DNA from: Pararhodobacter sp.
Lineage (GTDB): Bacteria; Pseudomonadota; Alphaproteobacteria; Rhodobacterales; Rhodobacteraceae
Length of the DNA stretch: 60,331 nucleotides
Assembly: GCA_020832665.1 (NCBI GenBank)
Contig: JAFIEG010000017.1
Location: 1 to 60,331 of the forward strand
Reading direction: 5' to 3'
The notes beneath the pieces are model-generated. The model did not search any database and was not told where the DNA came from. It saw nothing but the letters and a program-made list of their open reading frames with translations. Both the position numbers and the translations under genes were made by a program. Of this stretch, positions 17,522 to 28,654 are shown piece by piece. Each line of letters opens with the position of its first letter. Position 1 is the stretch's first letter.

Positions 17522-19707
<2,186 letters not shown>

Positions 19708-19708
<1 letters not shown>

Positions 19709-20190
19709 TGCTGCGCCCGGCTTCATCTGACGATTTGCCGGCGGTTCTGGCAATCTGGACGCGGCCGGAAACCGCCATGCTGTTGCCACCGCCCGAGCCC
19801 GGCGATGCCGAAGCGGCCTGCGATGACGGGCTCTTGTTTGTGTGGGAGCGGAAGGGGCGCGTCGCGGGTTTTGCCAACCTGGCCGTCTGGCACCGGGCCG
19901 ATGGCATCTGGGGTCTGACCCATTTCGCCGTCGCCAATCCGGGACAGGGCGAGGGCCGGCGCTTCCTTACCGCGCTGCTGGACGAAGTCTTCGAGCAGCG
20001 CGGCGCGCATCGGCTGAGCGTCGACAGCGTGCCCGACAACCGCCCTGCCCTGCGCCTTTGGGAATGGGCCGGTTTCAGGCCCGAAGGCTGTTTTCGGCAA
20101 TGCTGGCGCCGCCCTGACGGACGCTGGAGCGACAGCCTGCTGTTTGCGCTGCTGGCCACCGAACGGCCCCGGGCCGAAGCGCTTGATTAA
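19708..20190 (+). CDS. GNAT-family N-acetyltransferase
   Basis: This 160-aa protein has the GNAT fold order: an N-terminal LRPASSDDLPAVLAIW, a beta-4 strand LTHFAVANPGQGEGRRFLTALLDEVF whose GQGEGR matches the acetyl-CoA pyrophosphate loop (Q/RxxGxG/A), and a C-terminal VPDNRPALRLWEWAGFRPEG. Start and purL stop share a base, so it is translationally coupled to purL. The substrate is unknown. It separates purL from bolA. Confidence 0.85.
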
Positions 20191-20236
20191 CCCCAGGGGC
20201 GGGATTACTTTTCACGCACAAAGCCGAGGAGCAGAA

Positions 20237-20479
20237 ATGGCCATCACGGCATCGGAACTCGAAAGCCTTTTGCGCGATGCCTTTCCGCAGGCGCAGATCA
20301 CCATCACCGACCTTGCCGGTGACGGCAATCACTATGCCGCCGAGGTGATCGACGAGAGCTTTCGCGGAAAGAACCGTGTGCAGCAGCAGCGCGCCGTCTA
20401 TGCCGCGCTCAAGGGCAAGATGGATGGCAGCCAGGGCGAGTTGCACGCGCTGGCGCTGACCACCAAGGCGCCGGAATGA
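20237..20479 (+). CDS. bolA: BolA-family protein
   Basis: This 80-aa protein starts at ATG 20237 behind a GAGGAG ribosome site. The fold signature is ELESLLRDAFPQAQITITDLAGDGNHYAAEVIDESFRGK with the conserved His (H31, in GNHY), followed by RVQQQRAVYAAL. BolA proteins form [2Fe-2S] complexes with CGFS glutaredoxins, and the grxD gene lies 162 nt downstream. I infer a role in iron-sulfur sensing or cluster delivery in the cytoplasm. Confidence 0.92.
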   Translation: MAITASELESLLRDAFPQAQITITDLAGDGNHYAAEVIDESFRGKNRVQQQRAVYAALKGKMDGSQGELHALALTTKAPE

Positions 20480-20483
20480 GCCG

Positions 20484-20645
20484 ATGATCCATCTTCTTCT
20501 GGCCTCGATTGTGCTTCTGGCGCTGGCGCTCGCCCTCGGGCGCACAGGGCGCCGGCGTGGCGATGACGATGACGACGACGATTTCCCGGGCGGGCCGCGG
20601 CGGCTGCGCATCCGGGTCAGGGACAACCCGAAAGGACCGAAATGA
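20484..20645 (+). CDS. 53-aa single-pass membrane protein with an Asp tract, between bolA and grxD
   Basis: An ATG 4 nt after the bolA stop opens a 53-codon frame whose TGA overlaps the grxD ATG by 4 nt, so it is tightly coupled on both sides. Residues 2-19 ([18 protein letters not shown]) form one transmembrane helix. A basic patch (RTGRRRG), seven consecutive Asp and a basic C-terminus ([16 protein letters not shown]) follow. I do not recognise a family. Both junctions and the regular TM-charge design argue for a real gene. Its position suggests a link with the BolA-Grx pair, for example as a membrane tether. Confidence 0.65.
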   Translation: MIHLLLASIVLLALALALGRTGRRRGDDDDDDDFPGGPRRLRIRVRDNPKGPK

Positions 20646-21001
20646 GCGCGCAGGACCAGATTCGCGAAACCATCGAGAAGAACGACGTGGTGCTTTACAT
20701 GAAGGGCACCAAGACGATGCCGCAATGCGGCTTTTCCAGCCGCGTGGCCGGGGTACTGAACTTCATGGGCGTCGATTTCGTCGATGTGAATGTGCTTGCC
20801 GACGAGGGCATCCGCCAGGGTATCAAGGAATTCTCGGAATGGCCGACGATTCCGCAGCTTTACGTCAAGGGCGAGTTCGTCGGCGGCTGCGATATCATCA
20901 CCGAGATGACGCTTTCGGGCGAACTGGACGAGTTGCTCGCCGCCAAGGGCGTCACCTTCGACAAGGATGCCGCCGAGCGCATCCGCGAGGCCAATTCCTG
21001 A
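20642..21001 (+). CDS. grxD: CGFS-type monothiol glutaredoxin (Grx4/Grx5 family)
   Basis: This 119-aa protein has the CGFS active site at C29-S32 ([12 protein letters not shown]) and the glutathione-binding [20 protein letters not shown]. These proteins bind a glutathione-ligated [2Fe-2S] cluster and pair with BolA. Here the bolA gene is in the same transcription unit. Length is normal for the single-domain class. Confidence 0.95.
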   Translation: MSAQDQIRETIEKNDVVLYMKGTKTMPQCGFSSRVAGVLNFMGVDFVDVNVLADEGIRQGIKEFSEWPTIPQLYVKGEFVGGCDIITEMTLSGELDELLAAKGVTFDKDAAERIREANS

Positions 21002-21009
21002 GCCGAAGC

Positions 21010-21036
21010 ACCCCCGGCGGCCAGCTTGCCGGGGGT
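21010..21036 (+). terminator. Hairpin after grxD
   Basis: The 9-bp perfect stem ACCCCCGGC (21010-21018) / GCCGGGGGT (21028-21036) has a 9-nt loop and is followed by ATTCTG. It starts 8 nt after the grxD stop and likely ends the purL-grxD transcript. The rest of the gap to 21299 shows no gene. Confidence 0.7.
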
Positions 21037-21299
21037 ATTCTGCGCTCTGCGTTCGATCAGTCTGGCACAGGGTTGGTTTTCCACCCTTGCCGCTGTCATG
21101 GGTGGCCTTTGCCTGCGGCAAGGGCATTGCCCGCGCCTGCACCGGCGCACCGCATCAACTTGATCAGTTCATGCCCTATGCCAAACCTCGCCCAGGATGC
21201 TAGGCTGCCAGCCGCAGGCATCAACCCATGTTGCCGGATGCGACCTTCAACTGCGCAGGATTGCAGGCGCGGCGGCGGCACTTGGCAACAGGAGTAGAC

Positions 21300-22061
21300 A
21301 TGGACGGGGAAGCCTTTATCGGCATCGCAGTGATCATCGGGTTTGTCGCCCTTTTCGGCGCCATTCTCTTCTTCTCCATCCGTGCCGAAAGGCGGTTGCA
21401 GGCAGCGTTGCGCGCGATGGCCGAAGAGCGCGGCTGGGAATACCAGACCAGCCGCACCAGGGGCATGGGCAGACGGTCGGCAACATCAGGCTTTACCGTC
21501 ACGCCTAACGGTGCGGCGGCTGACTGGCGTCTTGAGGTAAAGCGGCGCTCCTCTTCGGGCAGCAGCGGGCGCAAGGGCGCGATACGTACCAGTAACCCCG
21601 GCCGCGCCGAGTTTCGAGCTGCCGAGCCCACTTTTCGCGGCGGGCTGGCCATGTTCACCACCGGCGCCCTTGGCGGCGCAATCGGCATTGGACAGGGCAA
21701 CATGGCATCGTCGCTGATGGGCATGTTCGACAACAAGATCGGCAAGACGGTGCTGAGCCATTTCATGGGCGCCGACATGGGCGAGCATGTCGGGCAGCTG
21801 CAATCCTTTCCCGCCCCCGAAGGCAGCGGGCTGACGGTGATGGCCACCGCAGACCCGTCGATGTTTTTCGACATGGAAGCCATCGGCGAGGCGCTGCGCT
21901 GCTGGAAGCCGGCGAAAGGCTCGCCCGGCAACCCGCAACTGGTCGTGGGCGAAGCCGGCATCCGCCTGTTCCTGAGCAAGCAGATCACCGATGCCGAAAC
22001 GGTTGCCAGCTTCATCGATCTGGGTCTGGAACTGCGCGAAAAGGCGATGCGCGAGGCCTGA
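21300..22061 (+). CDS. Membrane-anchored protein of unknown function, tandem paralogue A
   Basis: This 253-aa protein has a good ribosome site (AGGAG) and an N-terminal transmembrane helix (FIGIAVIIGFVALFGAILFF, about 5-25), then a cytoplasmic region. The segment ALRAMAEERGWEY after the helix and the C-terminal LTVMATADPSMFFDMEAIG match the gene at 22229, so the two are paralogues. A central Gly-rich stretch (GGLAMFTTGALGGAIGIGQG) is absent from the second copy. I do not recognise the family. Confidence 0.7.
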   Translation: MDGEAFIGIAVIIGFVALFGAILFFSIRAERRLQAALRAMAEERGWEYQTSRTRGMGRRSATSGFTVTPNGAAADWRLEVKRRSSSGSSGRKGAIRTSNPGRAEFRAAEPTFRGGLAMFTTGALGGAIGIGQGNMASSLMGMFDNKIGKTVLSHFMGADMGEHVGQLQSFPAPEGSGLTVMATADPSMFFDMEAIGEALRCWKPAKGSPGNPQLVVGEAGIRLFLSKQITDAETVASFIDLGLELREKAMREA

Positions 22062-22119
22062 AACGCGAATCGGGCCAAACCGGCCAGCCCTGAAAACGCG
22101 CCCGTGCCAGGCGGTTCCC

Positions 22120-22142
22120 GGGGGTTTCATCGCCCCCCTTTT
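22120..22142 (+). terminator. Weak hairpin terminator between the paralogues
   Basis: The GGGGG stem (22120-22124) pairs with CCCCC (22133-22138) around an 8-nt loop, and TTTT follows. It lies about 60 nt after the first paralogue. Confidence 0.45.
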
Positions 22143-22228
22143 CCGTGCCATGCTTGGAAGCTTCGGACACCGACAGCCGCCGTCGGCGCGGCATGGGTGG
22201 AGGCAAGCAAAGGCAAGCGGAGCGCGTA

Positions 22229-23002
22229 ATGGACAGCGAAACCCTGGGTGTCATCGTTTTCGTTATCCTGTTTCTGGGCTTTTTCGCCTATATGCTGCGC
22301 GACCAGATCATCCAGTCAAAAGCCGACAGGCAGGCGCTCGACAGGCTTGCCTCGCAGCGCGGCTGGCGCATCAAACGCCAGGGCGCCAGGCCCGGGCGCG
22401 GGCGCAAGAGCGCAGCGCGGATCATCATCACCCCCGTCGCTGGCGAGAGCACCGACGACAACGACGACCAGGAAGAAGAAGCGGACGGGGGCGACTGGCG
22501 GCTGGAGGTCTTGCAGCCCTATCGCGAACGCGGCGGCCATGGCGGGCAGAACCCCGGCGAGACACTGTTTCACGCGCCCGCGCCGCGCTTCGATGGCGCG
22601 ATGGCCGTGATTGCCGCGCCCACCCCTGCCGGCGCATCCCTGCTTGATCCGGCGCGGATGATCGCCGGCACCGAAACCAGGCGCCTGCTGGCCGATCTGG
22701 AAACGATCCTTGGCGCGGACGCGAAAGAGCGCATCAAGGCGCTGACCCCCTGCCCCGCCCCCGATGAAAGCGCGCTTACCGTGCTGGCCAGCGCAGACCC
22801 GTCCGCAAGCTTCGATCTTCGCGAGATCGGCCGCATTCTTGGCGGCTGGGACGCGAAATACTGGCTTACCCCGCCGCCGCGGCTGGTGCTTGGCGACGAG
22901 GGCATGCTGCTGTTCGTGAAAAGCGGCCTGGAGAGCCCCGAGGGAATGTCGGCTTTCCTGCGCATGGCGAACGCCGTTCGCCATGCCGCGGCCGAGAGCT
23001 GA
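22229..23002 (+). CDS. Membrane-anchored protein of unknown function, tandem paralogue B
   Basis: This 257-aa protein begins with a transmembrane helix (LGVIVFVILFLGFFAYML, about 6-23), then LDRLASQRGWRIK, an acidic linker (DDNDDQEEEADGG) and the C-terminal LTVLASADPSASFDLREIG shared with the gene at 21300. It therefore arose by tandem duplication and diverged in the middle. A weak hairpin separates the copies, so both may have their own promoters. ATG 22229 is chosen because the upstream in-frame codons have no homology to copy A. Confidence 0.7.
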   Translation: MDSETLGVIVFVILFLGFFAYMLRDQIIQSKADRQALDRLASQRGWRIKRQGARPGRGRKSAARIIITPVAGESTDDNDDQEEEADGGDWRLEVLQPYRERGGHGGQNPGETLFHAPAPRFDGAMAVIAAPTPAGASLLDPARMIAGTETRRLLADLETILGADAKERIKALTPCPAPDESALTVLASADPSASFDLREIGRILGGWDAKYWLTPPPRLVLGDEGMLLFVKSGLESPEGMSAFLRMANAVRHAAAES

Positions 23003-23045
23003 CAGAAAATCCTGCTGATCGGTTCCGATGCCGAGGCTTGCACGC

Positions 23046-23069
23046 CCGCCCGCGCACCAGCGCGGGCGG
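23046..23069. terminator. Hairpin between convergent genes (paralogue B and cysE)
   Basis: The 10-bp perfect stem CCGCCCGCGC (23046-23055) / GCGCGGGCGG (23060-23069) has an ACCA loop. There is no T tract, but it stands in a 78-nt convergent gap where a bidirectional stop is expected. Confidence 0.5.
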
Positions 23070-23080
23070 TGCAGCCCGGG

Positions 23081-23884
23081 CTATTCGCTCAGCCGGTGAT
23101 CCATGCTCAACGCCGGCTGGTCGCAGCCGGAATCGCCGACGATACGCGCAGGCACGCCGGCCACGGTCTTGCAGGGCGGCACCTCGGACAGCACCACCGA
23201 ACCGGCAGCGATGCGCGAGCATCTGCCGACCCTGATATTGCCCAGCACCTTGGCCCCGGCGCCGATCAGCACGCCATCGTCGATCTTGGGGTGGCGGTCG
23301 CCGCCGGCCTTGCCGGTGCCGCCCAGCGTCACCGAATGCAGCATCGAGACATTGTCGCCCACCACCGCCGTTTCGCCGATGACGATGGAATGCGCATGGT
23401 CGATCATGATGCCCTTGCCGATGCGCGCGCCGGGGTGGATATCGACGCCAAAGCATTCCGATACCCGCATCTGGATGAAGCTGGCGAAATCGACCCGCCG
23501 GCGCCGGCACAGCCAATGCGCGATGCGATAGGCCTGCAGCGCCTGGAAGCCCTTGAAATACAGAAGCGGTTTCATGAAACGGTTGCAGGCCGGGTCGCGC
23601 TCATAGGTGGCGGTGATGTCGGCGCGCGCCGCCTCGCCCAGCCAGGGATCGTCGGCATAGGCCTCGTCCATGATCTCGCGCAGGATCTGCTCGCTCAGTT
23701 CGGCCGAGGCCAGCTTCTGCGCCAGCCGGAAGGCCAGCGCCTGTTCCAGCGTCTTGTGGTGCAGGATCGAGGTGTGAAACACCCCGCCCAGAAGCGGCTC
23801 GTCCTCGACGGCGTCGAGCGCCTCTTCACGGATGCGCCCCCATACCGGGTCAAGCGCGGCGATCTTCGCTCTGGTATCGGGCAT
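23081..23884 (-). CDS. cysE: Serine O-acetyltransferase
   Basis: This 267-aa protein has an N-terminal helical SATase domain (DPVWGRIREEALDAVEDEPLL) and a C-terminal left-handed beta-helix of hexapeptide repeats (GVDIHPGARIGKGIMIDHAHSIVIGETAVVG, VTLGG, HPKIDDGVLIGAGAKVLGNIRVG). Catalytic His residues lie in FGVDIHPGA and MIDHAH. It makes O-acetylserine, the precursor for cysteine. ATG 23884 has GGAGG 5 nt upstream; longer forms are unlikely. Confidence 0.94.
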   Translation of the reverse strand: MPDTRAKIAALDPVWGRIREEALDAVEDEPLLGGVFHTSILHHKTLEQALAFRLAQKLASAELSEQILREIMDEAYADDPWLGEAARADITATYERDPACNRFMKPLLYFKGFQALQAYRIAHWLCRRRRVDFASFIQMRVSECFGVDIHPGARIGKGIMIDHAHSIVIGETAVVGDNVSMLHSVTLGGTGKAGGDRHPKIDDGVLIGAGAKVLGNIRVGRCSRIAAGSVVLSEVPPCKTVAGVPARIVGDSGCDQPALSMDHRLSE

Positions 23885-24054
23885 GGCGGCCTCCGCTGAA
23901 ACAGTTTGCCCAAACATAACCTGCCGGCAGGAAAATGCCACCCCGGCCGGCAGCGCCCGAACGCGCCGCCAGTGCCGGCGCGCGGCTTGCGCCGGCACGG
24001 CCGGGATGGTCTAGTTGCGGGCCAGTCAGGGCAGGAACGAATCGGGCAGCAGGC

Positions 24055-26007
24055 ATGAACGACCTACTCGGCACGCAGGCAGAAAGCTACGACGCCGCAT
24101 CCATCGAGGTGCTCGAAGGGCTGGAGCCGGTGCGCAAGCGACCGGGCATGTATATCGGCGGCACCGACGAGCGCGCGCTGCACCATCTGGTGGCCGAAGT
24201 GCTGGACAACGCCATGGACGAGGCCGTGGCCGGCCATGCCAGCCGCATCGAGGTGGAACTGCACGAGGATCACTCGGTGACGGTGCGCGACAATGGCCGC
24301 GGCATTCCCATCGACCCGCACCCGAAATTCCCCGAGAAATCGGCGCTCGAGGTGATCTTGTGCACGCTGCATGCGGGCGGCAAGTTCTCGGGCAAGGCCT
24401 ATCAGACATCGGGCGGGCTGCACGGGGTGGGGGCCTCGGTGGTCAATGCGCTCTCCGATCACATGCGCGTCGAGGTCGCCCGCAACCGCACGCTCTATGT
24501 GCAGGAATTCGCCCGCGGTCTGCCCCAGGGCCCGATCCGCGAGGCCGGCCCCGCCCCCAACCGACGCGGCACCACCGTGACCTTTCACGCCGATGCGCAG
24601 ATCTTCGGCCATCACCGCTTTCGCCCCGCGCGGCTGTTTGCGATGGCGCGCTCGAAGGCCTATCTGTTCTCGGGCGTGGAAATCCGCTGGAAATCGGCAA
24701 TCCAGGAAGGCGACACGCCGATGGAGGCAAGCTTTCGCTTTCCCGGCGGGCTGGCCGATTACCTGGCCGAGCAACTGGGCACCGACCAGACCTATGCCGC
24801 CGCGCCCTTTGCCGGGCGCGTGGATTTTCAGGAAAAATACGGCCTGCCCGGCCGCGTGGAATGGGCGGTCAACTGGACGCCGGCGCGCGACGGTTTCGTG
24901 CAAAGCTACTGCAACACCGTGCCCACCCCCGAGGGCGGCACGCATGAGGCGGGGTTCTGGGCGGCGATACTGAAGGGCATCCGCGCCTATGGCGAACTGG
25001 CCAATGCGCGCAAGGCGGCGCAGATCACGCGCGAGGATCTGGGCGCGGGCGGCTGTGCGCTGATCTCGGTCTTCATCCGCGACCCCGAATTCGTGGGCCA
25101 GACCAAGGACCGGCTGGCCACCGCCGAGGCCGCGAAGCTGGTCGAGGGCGCGGTGCGCGATCATTTCGACAACTGGCTGGCATCTGACCCGAAATCGGCG
25201 GGCGCGATCCTCGATTACCTGATCCTGCGCGCCGAGGAGCGCCAGCGCCGCCGCGCCGAAAAGGAAACCAGCCGCAAATCGGCCACGCGCAAGCTGCGCC
25301 TGCCGGGCAAGCTGGTCGATTGCACCACCAGCGCGCGCGAGGGCACCGAGATCTTCATCGTCGAGGGCGACAGCGCCGGCGGCTCGGCCAAGATGGCGCG
25401 CGAGCGCAGTTTCCAGGCGCTGCTGCCGCTGCGCGGCAAGATTCTCAACGTGCTGGGCGCGGCCTCGGGCAAGATGGGCCAGAACGCCGAGATCAGCGAT
25501 CTGTGCCAGGCGCTGGGCGTGGGGCTGGGCACCAAGTTCCGGCTTGACGATCTGCGCTATGACAAGGTCATCATCATGACCGATGCCGATGTCGATGGCG
25601 CGCATATCGCGGCGCTGCTGATGACCTTCTTCTTCAGCCAGATGCGCCCGCTGATCGACCGGGGCCATCTGTATCTGGCCTGCCCGCCGCTTTTCCGGCT
25701 CACGCAGGGCGCGCGGCGCATCTATGCGCTCGACGAGGCCGAAAAGGCGATGTGGCTGGAACGCGGGCTGGGCGGCAAGGGCAAGATCGACGTGTCGCGC
25801 TTCAAGGGGCTGGGCGAGATGGACGCCAAGGATTTGCGTGAGACCACCATGAACCCGGCCACGCGCAAGCTGATCAGGGTGTCGATCGACGATGACGTGC
25901 CCGGCGAGACCCATGATCTGGTGGAACGGCTGATGGGCAAGAAACCCGAACTGCGCTTTCAGTACATCCAGGAGAATGCGCGCTTCGTGGAGGATGTGGA
26001 TGTGTAA
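24055..26007 (+). CDS. parE: DNA topoisomerase IV subunit B
   Basis: This 650-aa type IIA topoisomerase ATPase subunit has VRKRPGMYIGGTDERALHHL, the GHKL ATP site LDNAMDEAVAG, a QTSGGLHGVGASVVNALS lid, and the TOPRIM motifs EGDSAGGSAK and MTDADVDGAHI. Length and the segment KILNVLGAASGKMGQNAEISDL fit alphaproteobacterial ParE rather than the longer GyrB. It decatenates replicated chromosomes with ParC, which is not in this window. Confidence 0.93.
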   Translation: MNDLLGTQAESYDAASIEVLEGLEPVRKRPGMYIGGTDERALHHLVAEVLDNAMDEAVAGHASRIEVELHEDHSVTVRDNGRGIPIDPHPKFPEKSALEVILCTLHAGGKFSGKAYQTSGGLHGVGASVVNALSDHMRVEVARNRTLYVQEFARGLPQGPIREAGPAPNRRGTTVTFHADAQIFGHHRFRPARLFAMARSKAYLFSGVEIRWKSAIQEGDTPMEASFRFPGGLADYLAEQLGTDQTYAAAPFAGRVDFQEKYGLPGRVEWAVNWTPARDGFVQSYCNTVPTPEGGTHEAGFWAAILKGIRAYGELANARKAAQITREDLGAGGCALISVFIRDPEFVGQTKDRLATAEAAKLVEGAVRDHFDNWLASDPKSAGAILDYLILRAEERQRRRAEKETSRKSATRKLRLPGKLVDCTTSAREGTEIFIVEGDSAGGSAKMARERSFQALLPLRGKILNVLGAASGKMGQNAEISDLCQALGVGLGTKFRLDDLRYDKVIIMTDADVDGAHIAALLMTFFFSQMRPLIDRGHLYLACPPLFRLTQGARRIYALDEAEKAMWLERGLGGKGKIDVSRFKGLGEMDAKDLRETTMNPATRKLIRVSIDDDVPGETHDLVERLMGKKPELRFQYIQENARFVEDVDV

Positions 26008-26138
26008 TACCGGTTCGGCTGATCGCTGCACAAGGCGCCAGCGCCCCCTGGATACAAGCGCCGCAACCGATCAGATCATCCAGCGACGGTAGCAAACGCT
26101 TTCGGTGTGATCGGATCAATAGGCACGGGCGGGCGTGC
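26007..26138. repeat. Mosaic intergenic repeat block, copy near parE
   Basis: The block starts immediately at the parE stop with ATACCGGTTCGGCTGATCGC (26007-26026) and includes a segment GATCAGATCATC followed by CAGCGACGGTAG (26069-26092). It ends near the palindrome GCACG-GGCGGG-CGTGC (26123-26138). The first two parts recur in the same order at 54831-54930, where a 26-nt palindrome lies between them. The 168-nt gap holds no gene. Confidence 0.55.
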
Positions 26139-26175
26139 AAACCGGGGTGTCCGAACCGATTACCCACAACCGGTT

Positions 26176-27213
26176 TCAGTCAAGCGCATCGAGCCCCAGT
26201 TCCAGGAACCGGTCGAGCTGGGCCACCTCGTCATCGCTCAGCGTGATGCCCTCGGCCTCGGCGCGGGCGCGCGCGGCGAAGCGGCGCTGCGAGGGCAGCC
26301 GCGCCCCCTGCCCCTCGATGGCGGCGAACAGCGCCTCGGCGCGCGCCAGCGGATCGCCCGCGCGCCCGGCCGAGAACTTCGCCGGGTCCAGCGCCAGGAT
26401 CAGCTCGCCATGAAACGGCGCCAGCGCGGTTGTGCCCAGGTAATCGAGCACCTCGGGGCTGGTCAGATCGCCGATCATCACCCCCGCCAGCAACTCGATC
26501 ATGGTGGCGATGGCCGAGCCCTTGTGCCCGCCAAAGGGCAGCATCGCGCCCTCCAGCGCCGCTTCGGGGTCGGTGGTGGGGTTGCCTTCGGCATCGATGG
26601 CCCAGCCCTCGGGCAGTGTCTTGCCCGCGCGCCGGTGCAACTCGATCTCGCCGCGCGCGGCCACCGAGGTGGCGAAGTCGAACACATAGGGCGGCTGCCC
26701 GCCCGGGCGCGGCCAGCCAAAGGCCAGCGGGTTGGTGCCCAGAAGCGGCGCCCGCCCGCCGGTGGGGGCGACGGTGGCATAGCTTGGGCACATCACCAGC
26801 CCGGCCAAACCCTGCGCCGTCACCGCCTCGACCTCGGGCCAGAGCGCGGCGAAATGGGTGCAGTCATTGACCACCAGCGCCGCCAGCCCCAGCGCGCGCG
26901 CGCGCTCGGCCAGAACCGGCAGGCCCAGCTCGAAACCGGCATTGGAAAACCCGCCCCCCGCATCGACCCGCACGACGGCGCCCTGGCCGCCATCATCGAC
27001 CAGCCGCGGGACGGCATCGCCCTTGACCTTGCCCGCCTTGAGCGTGCGCAGCGTGCCCTCGATGCGATAGACCCCGTGCGACTTGCAGGCATCGCGCTCG
27101 CCGGAAACGAAGACGCGCGCCAGCGCTGTGGCCTGCACCTCGTTCATGCCGGCGCGGCGAAAGATCGCCACTACCCGTTCCAGCAGCGTCTCATAGGTGA
27201 ATTGCTGGGCCAT
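26176..27213 (-). CDS. Ldh-family NAD(P)-dependent oxidoreductase (malate/L-lactate dehydrogenase type)
   Basis: This 345-aa protein starts at ATG 27213 (GGGAGG upstream). Conserved features are ARVFVSGERDACKSHGVYRI with the catalytic-type His, VVNDCTHFAALWPE, the nucleotide-region MCPSYATVAPTGGRAPLLGTNPLAFGWP, and MLPFGGHKGSAIATMIELLAG. Members reduce or oxidise 2-hydroxyacids, ureidoglycolate or cyclic imines such as delta1-piperideine-2-carboxylate. The substrate cannot be chosen from sequence. It stands alone, divergent from the kinase-like gene at 27377. Confidence 0.82.
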   Translation of the reverse strand: MAQQFTYETLLERVVAIFRRAGMNEVQATALARVFVSGERDACKSHGVYRIEGTLRTLKAGKVKGDAVPRLVDDGGQGAVVRVDAGGGFSNAGFELGLPVLAERARALGLAALVVNDCTHFAALWPEVEAVTAQGLAGLVMCPSYATVAPTGGRAPLLGTNPLAFGWPRPGGQPPYVFDFATSVAARGEIELHRRAGKTLPEGWAIDAEGNPTTDPEAALEGAMLPFGGHKGSAIATMIELLAGVMIGDLTSPEVLDYLGTTALAPFHGELILALDPAKFSAGRAGDPLARAEALFAAIEGQGARLPSQRRFAARARAEAEGITLSDDEVAQLDRFLELGLDALD

Positions 27214-27376
27214 TGGCCGATCCTCCCTGCCTGTTCGTGCGCCTGTCCGCTCATGCGGCGCCGGGTGACTGGATAGCGAGCGCAGGCGGCGCGGCGCAAG
27301 GGCGCAGTTGCGCCGCATCGGCCCGCACTGCAAGCCGGCGCTTGACGGCGCGGGCCGGCTGGGGCGCTATGGCGCC

Positions 27377-28519
27377 ATGGCACGCCCCAGGCCCAAGCAC
27401 CACGATCCCGCCCTGCCCGTCGGCCCCAACATGCGCCGGCTGGCCGCCGCGCTGGCGGCCGAGCCCGGCCGGCTGACAGACCGCCTGCCCGGAGGCCGCG
27501 CCCGGCTGTGGCAGCGGCTGCGCGCGCGCGTGGCCGAATATGGCGACCCGCAGGCGCTTGTCGCACTCGACGATCACGGCGCCGGGCGGGCGCTGGATAT
27601 CGATTCGCTCAGGGTGGTGGCGCTGATGCTGGCGCGAACGGGCGATCATGACGGCTATGAGCGCACGCTGCGCGACTTTGATCCGGCGCTGACCTTTTCC
27701 GCCGTGCGCGCGCGCCGCTTCATCGGAAACGGCAGCGGGATGGAGGCGCTGAACGTCTTTCGCCGCCTGGGAAAGGCGCAAATCCCCCGCTTCGAGAAAA
27801 TCTTCATCTGCGAACGCAGCGGCCTGGCGCGCACGCTCCTTGCGATGAAGCAGGTGCTGCCTGCGCATCCCGGGCTGAACACGCCGGCGCTGATCGAGGC
27901 GCGCCGGGGCGACAGGCTTGCCGCTGTGGAATTCGTCCATGTCCGCTTCACCCCGCTGCCGCCGGGCGAGATAAAGGTCAGGGCGCGCGTGGTTCGGCAT
28001 CTGGGCGAGATCGCCGAGAAGGCGATCGGCGGCAACACCGCGCGCTATCATCGCCAGACCCTGCCCGAGGGTGCGCGGGAAACGATCGCCGCGCTGCTTG
28101 AAGCGGCAGGGGCCGATCACGCGCGCCACTATCGCGCGCTGTTCGGGCGCTGCCAGGCGCTGGCCGATTCGCTGCCAAGGGTGTTCTGCCATGGCGATCT
28201 CAACCACAACAATGTCTCGCGCGAGGGGGTTGTGCTGGACTGGGACAAGGCCGGCTTTCTTCCCTATGGCCATGACGCCGCCTATGCCTGCCGTCGCCGC
28301 CGTCCGGGCGGTGCCGATGACCTGCTGGCGCTGAGCGCAAAGCATTTCGAACGCCCCGGGCGCGCCGCGCAGGATCGTTTCGCCTTTGCCTGGTTCTTCC
28401 TGCACATGATTCCGTCGCGGCCCGAGCTGTTGCGCAATACCGCGCTGCTTGCAGGGCTGGTGGAGAAGCTGCACGCGCTGGCCGATGCGGCAGCGCACGA
28501 ACTGGGCCGGACCGAATAG
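27377..28519 (+). CDS. APH/choline-kinase-fold phosphotransferase
   Basis: This 380-aa protein has the catalytic loop VFCHGDLNHNNV (HGD...N) and the metal-binding VLDWDKAGFLPYGHDAAY (DW) of the aminoglycoside phosphotransferase / choline kinase superfamily. The start MARPRPKHHDP at 27377 is chosen; an in-frame upstream start adds 23 unlikely residues. An N-terminal about 130-residue helical region lacks an obvious glycine loop. It is a single gene between divergent and intergenic DNA, so the substrate is unknown. An antibiotic-modifying role is not supported. Confidence 0.7.
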   Translation: MARPRPKHHDPALPVGPNMRRLAAALAAEPGRLTDRLPGGRARLWQRLRARVAEYGDPQALVALDDHGAGRALDIDSLRVVALMLARTGDHDGYERTLRDFDPALTFSAVRARRFIGNGSGMEALNVFRRLGKAQIPRFEKIFICERSGLARTLLAMKQVLPAHPGLNTPALIEARRGDRLAAVEFVHVRFTPLPPGEIKVRARVVRHLGEIAEKAIGGNTARYHRQTLPEGARETIAALLEAAGADHARHYRALFGRCQALADSLPRVFCHGDLNHNNVSREGVVLDWDKAGFLPYGHDAAYACRRRRPGGADDLLALSAKHFERPGRAAQDRFAFAWFFLHMIPSRPELLRNTALLAGLVEKLHALADAAAHELGRTE

Positions 28520-28654
28520 ACCGGGCGCGAACCCGGCGGGCAGCGCCATGACAACCGGGTCTGGTGCCGCGTCCGCTGCCGGCACAAGATGCGCGCCTGC
28601 CGGCCAGCGCACATTCCGGCCGCCATGCTGCACCATGCCGCTGATTCTCGCAAC

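Noticed and set aside
24064-26031. 655-aa minus-strand frame opposite parE
   Set aside because: Same reason; parE on the plus strand has all family motifs.
27377-28519. Aminoglycoside resistance kinase
   Set aside because: Only the general APH catalytic motifs are present, and the family includes many metabolic kinases; neighbours give no resistance context.
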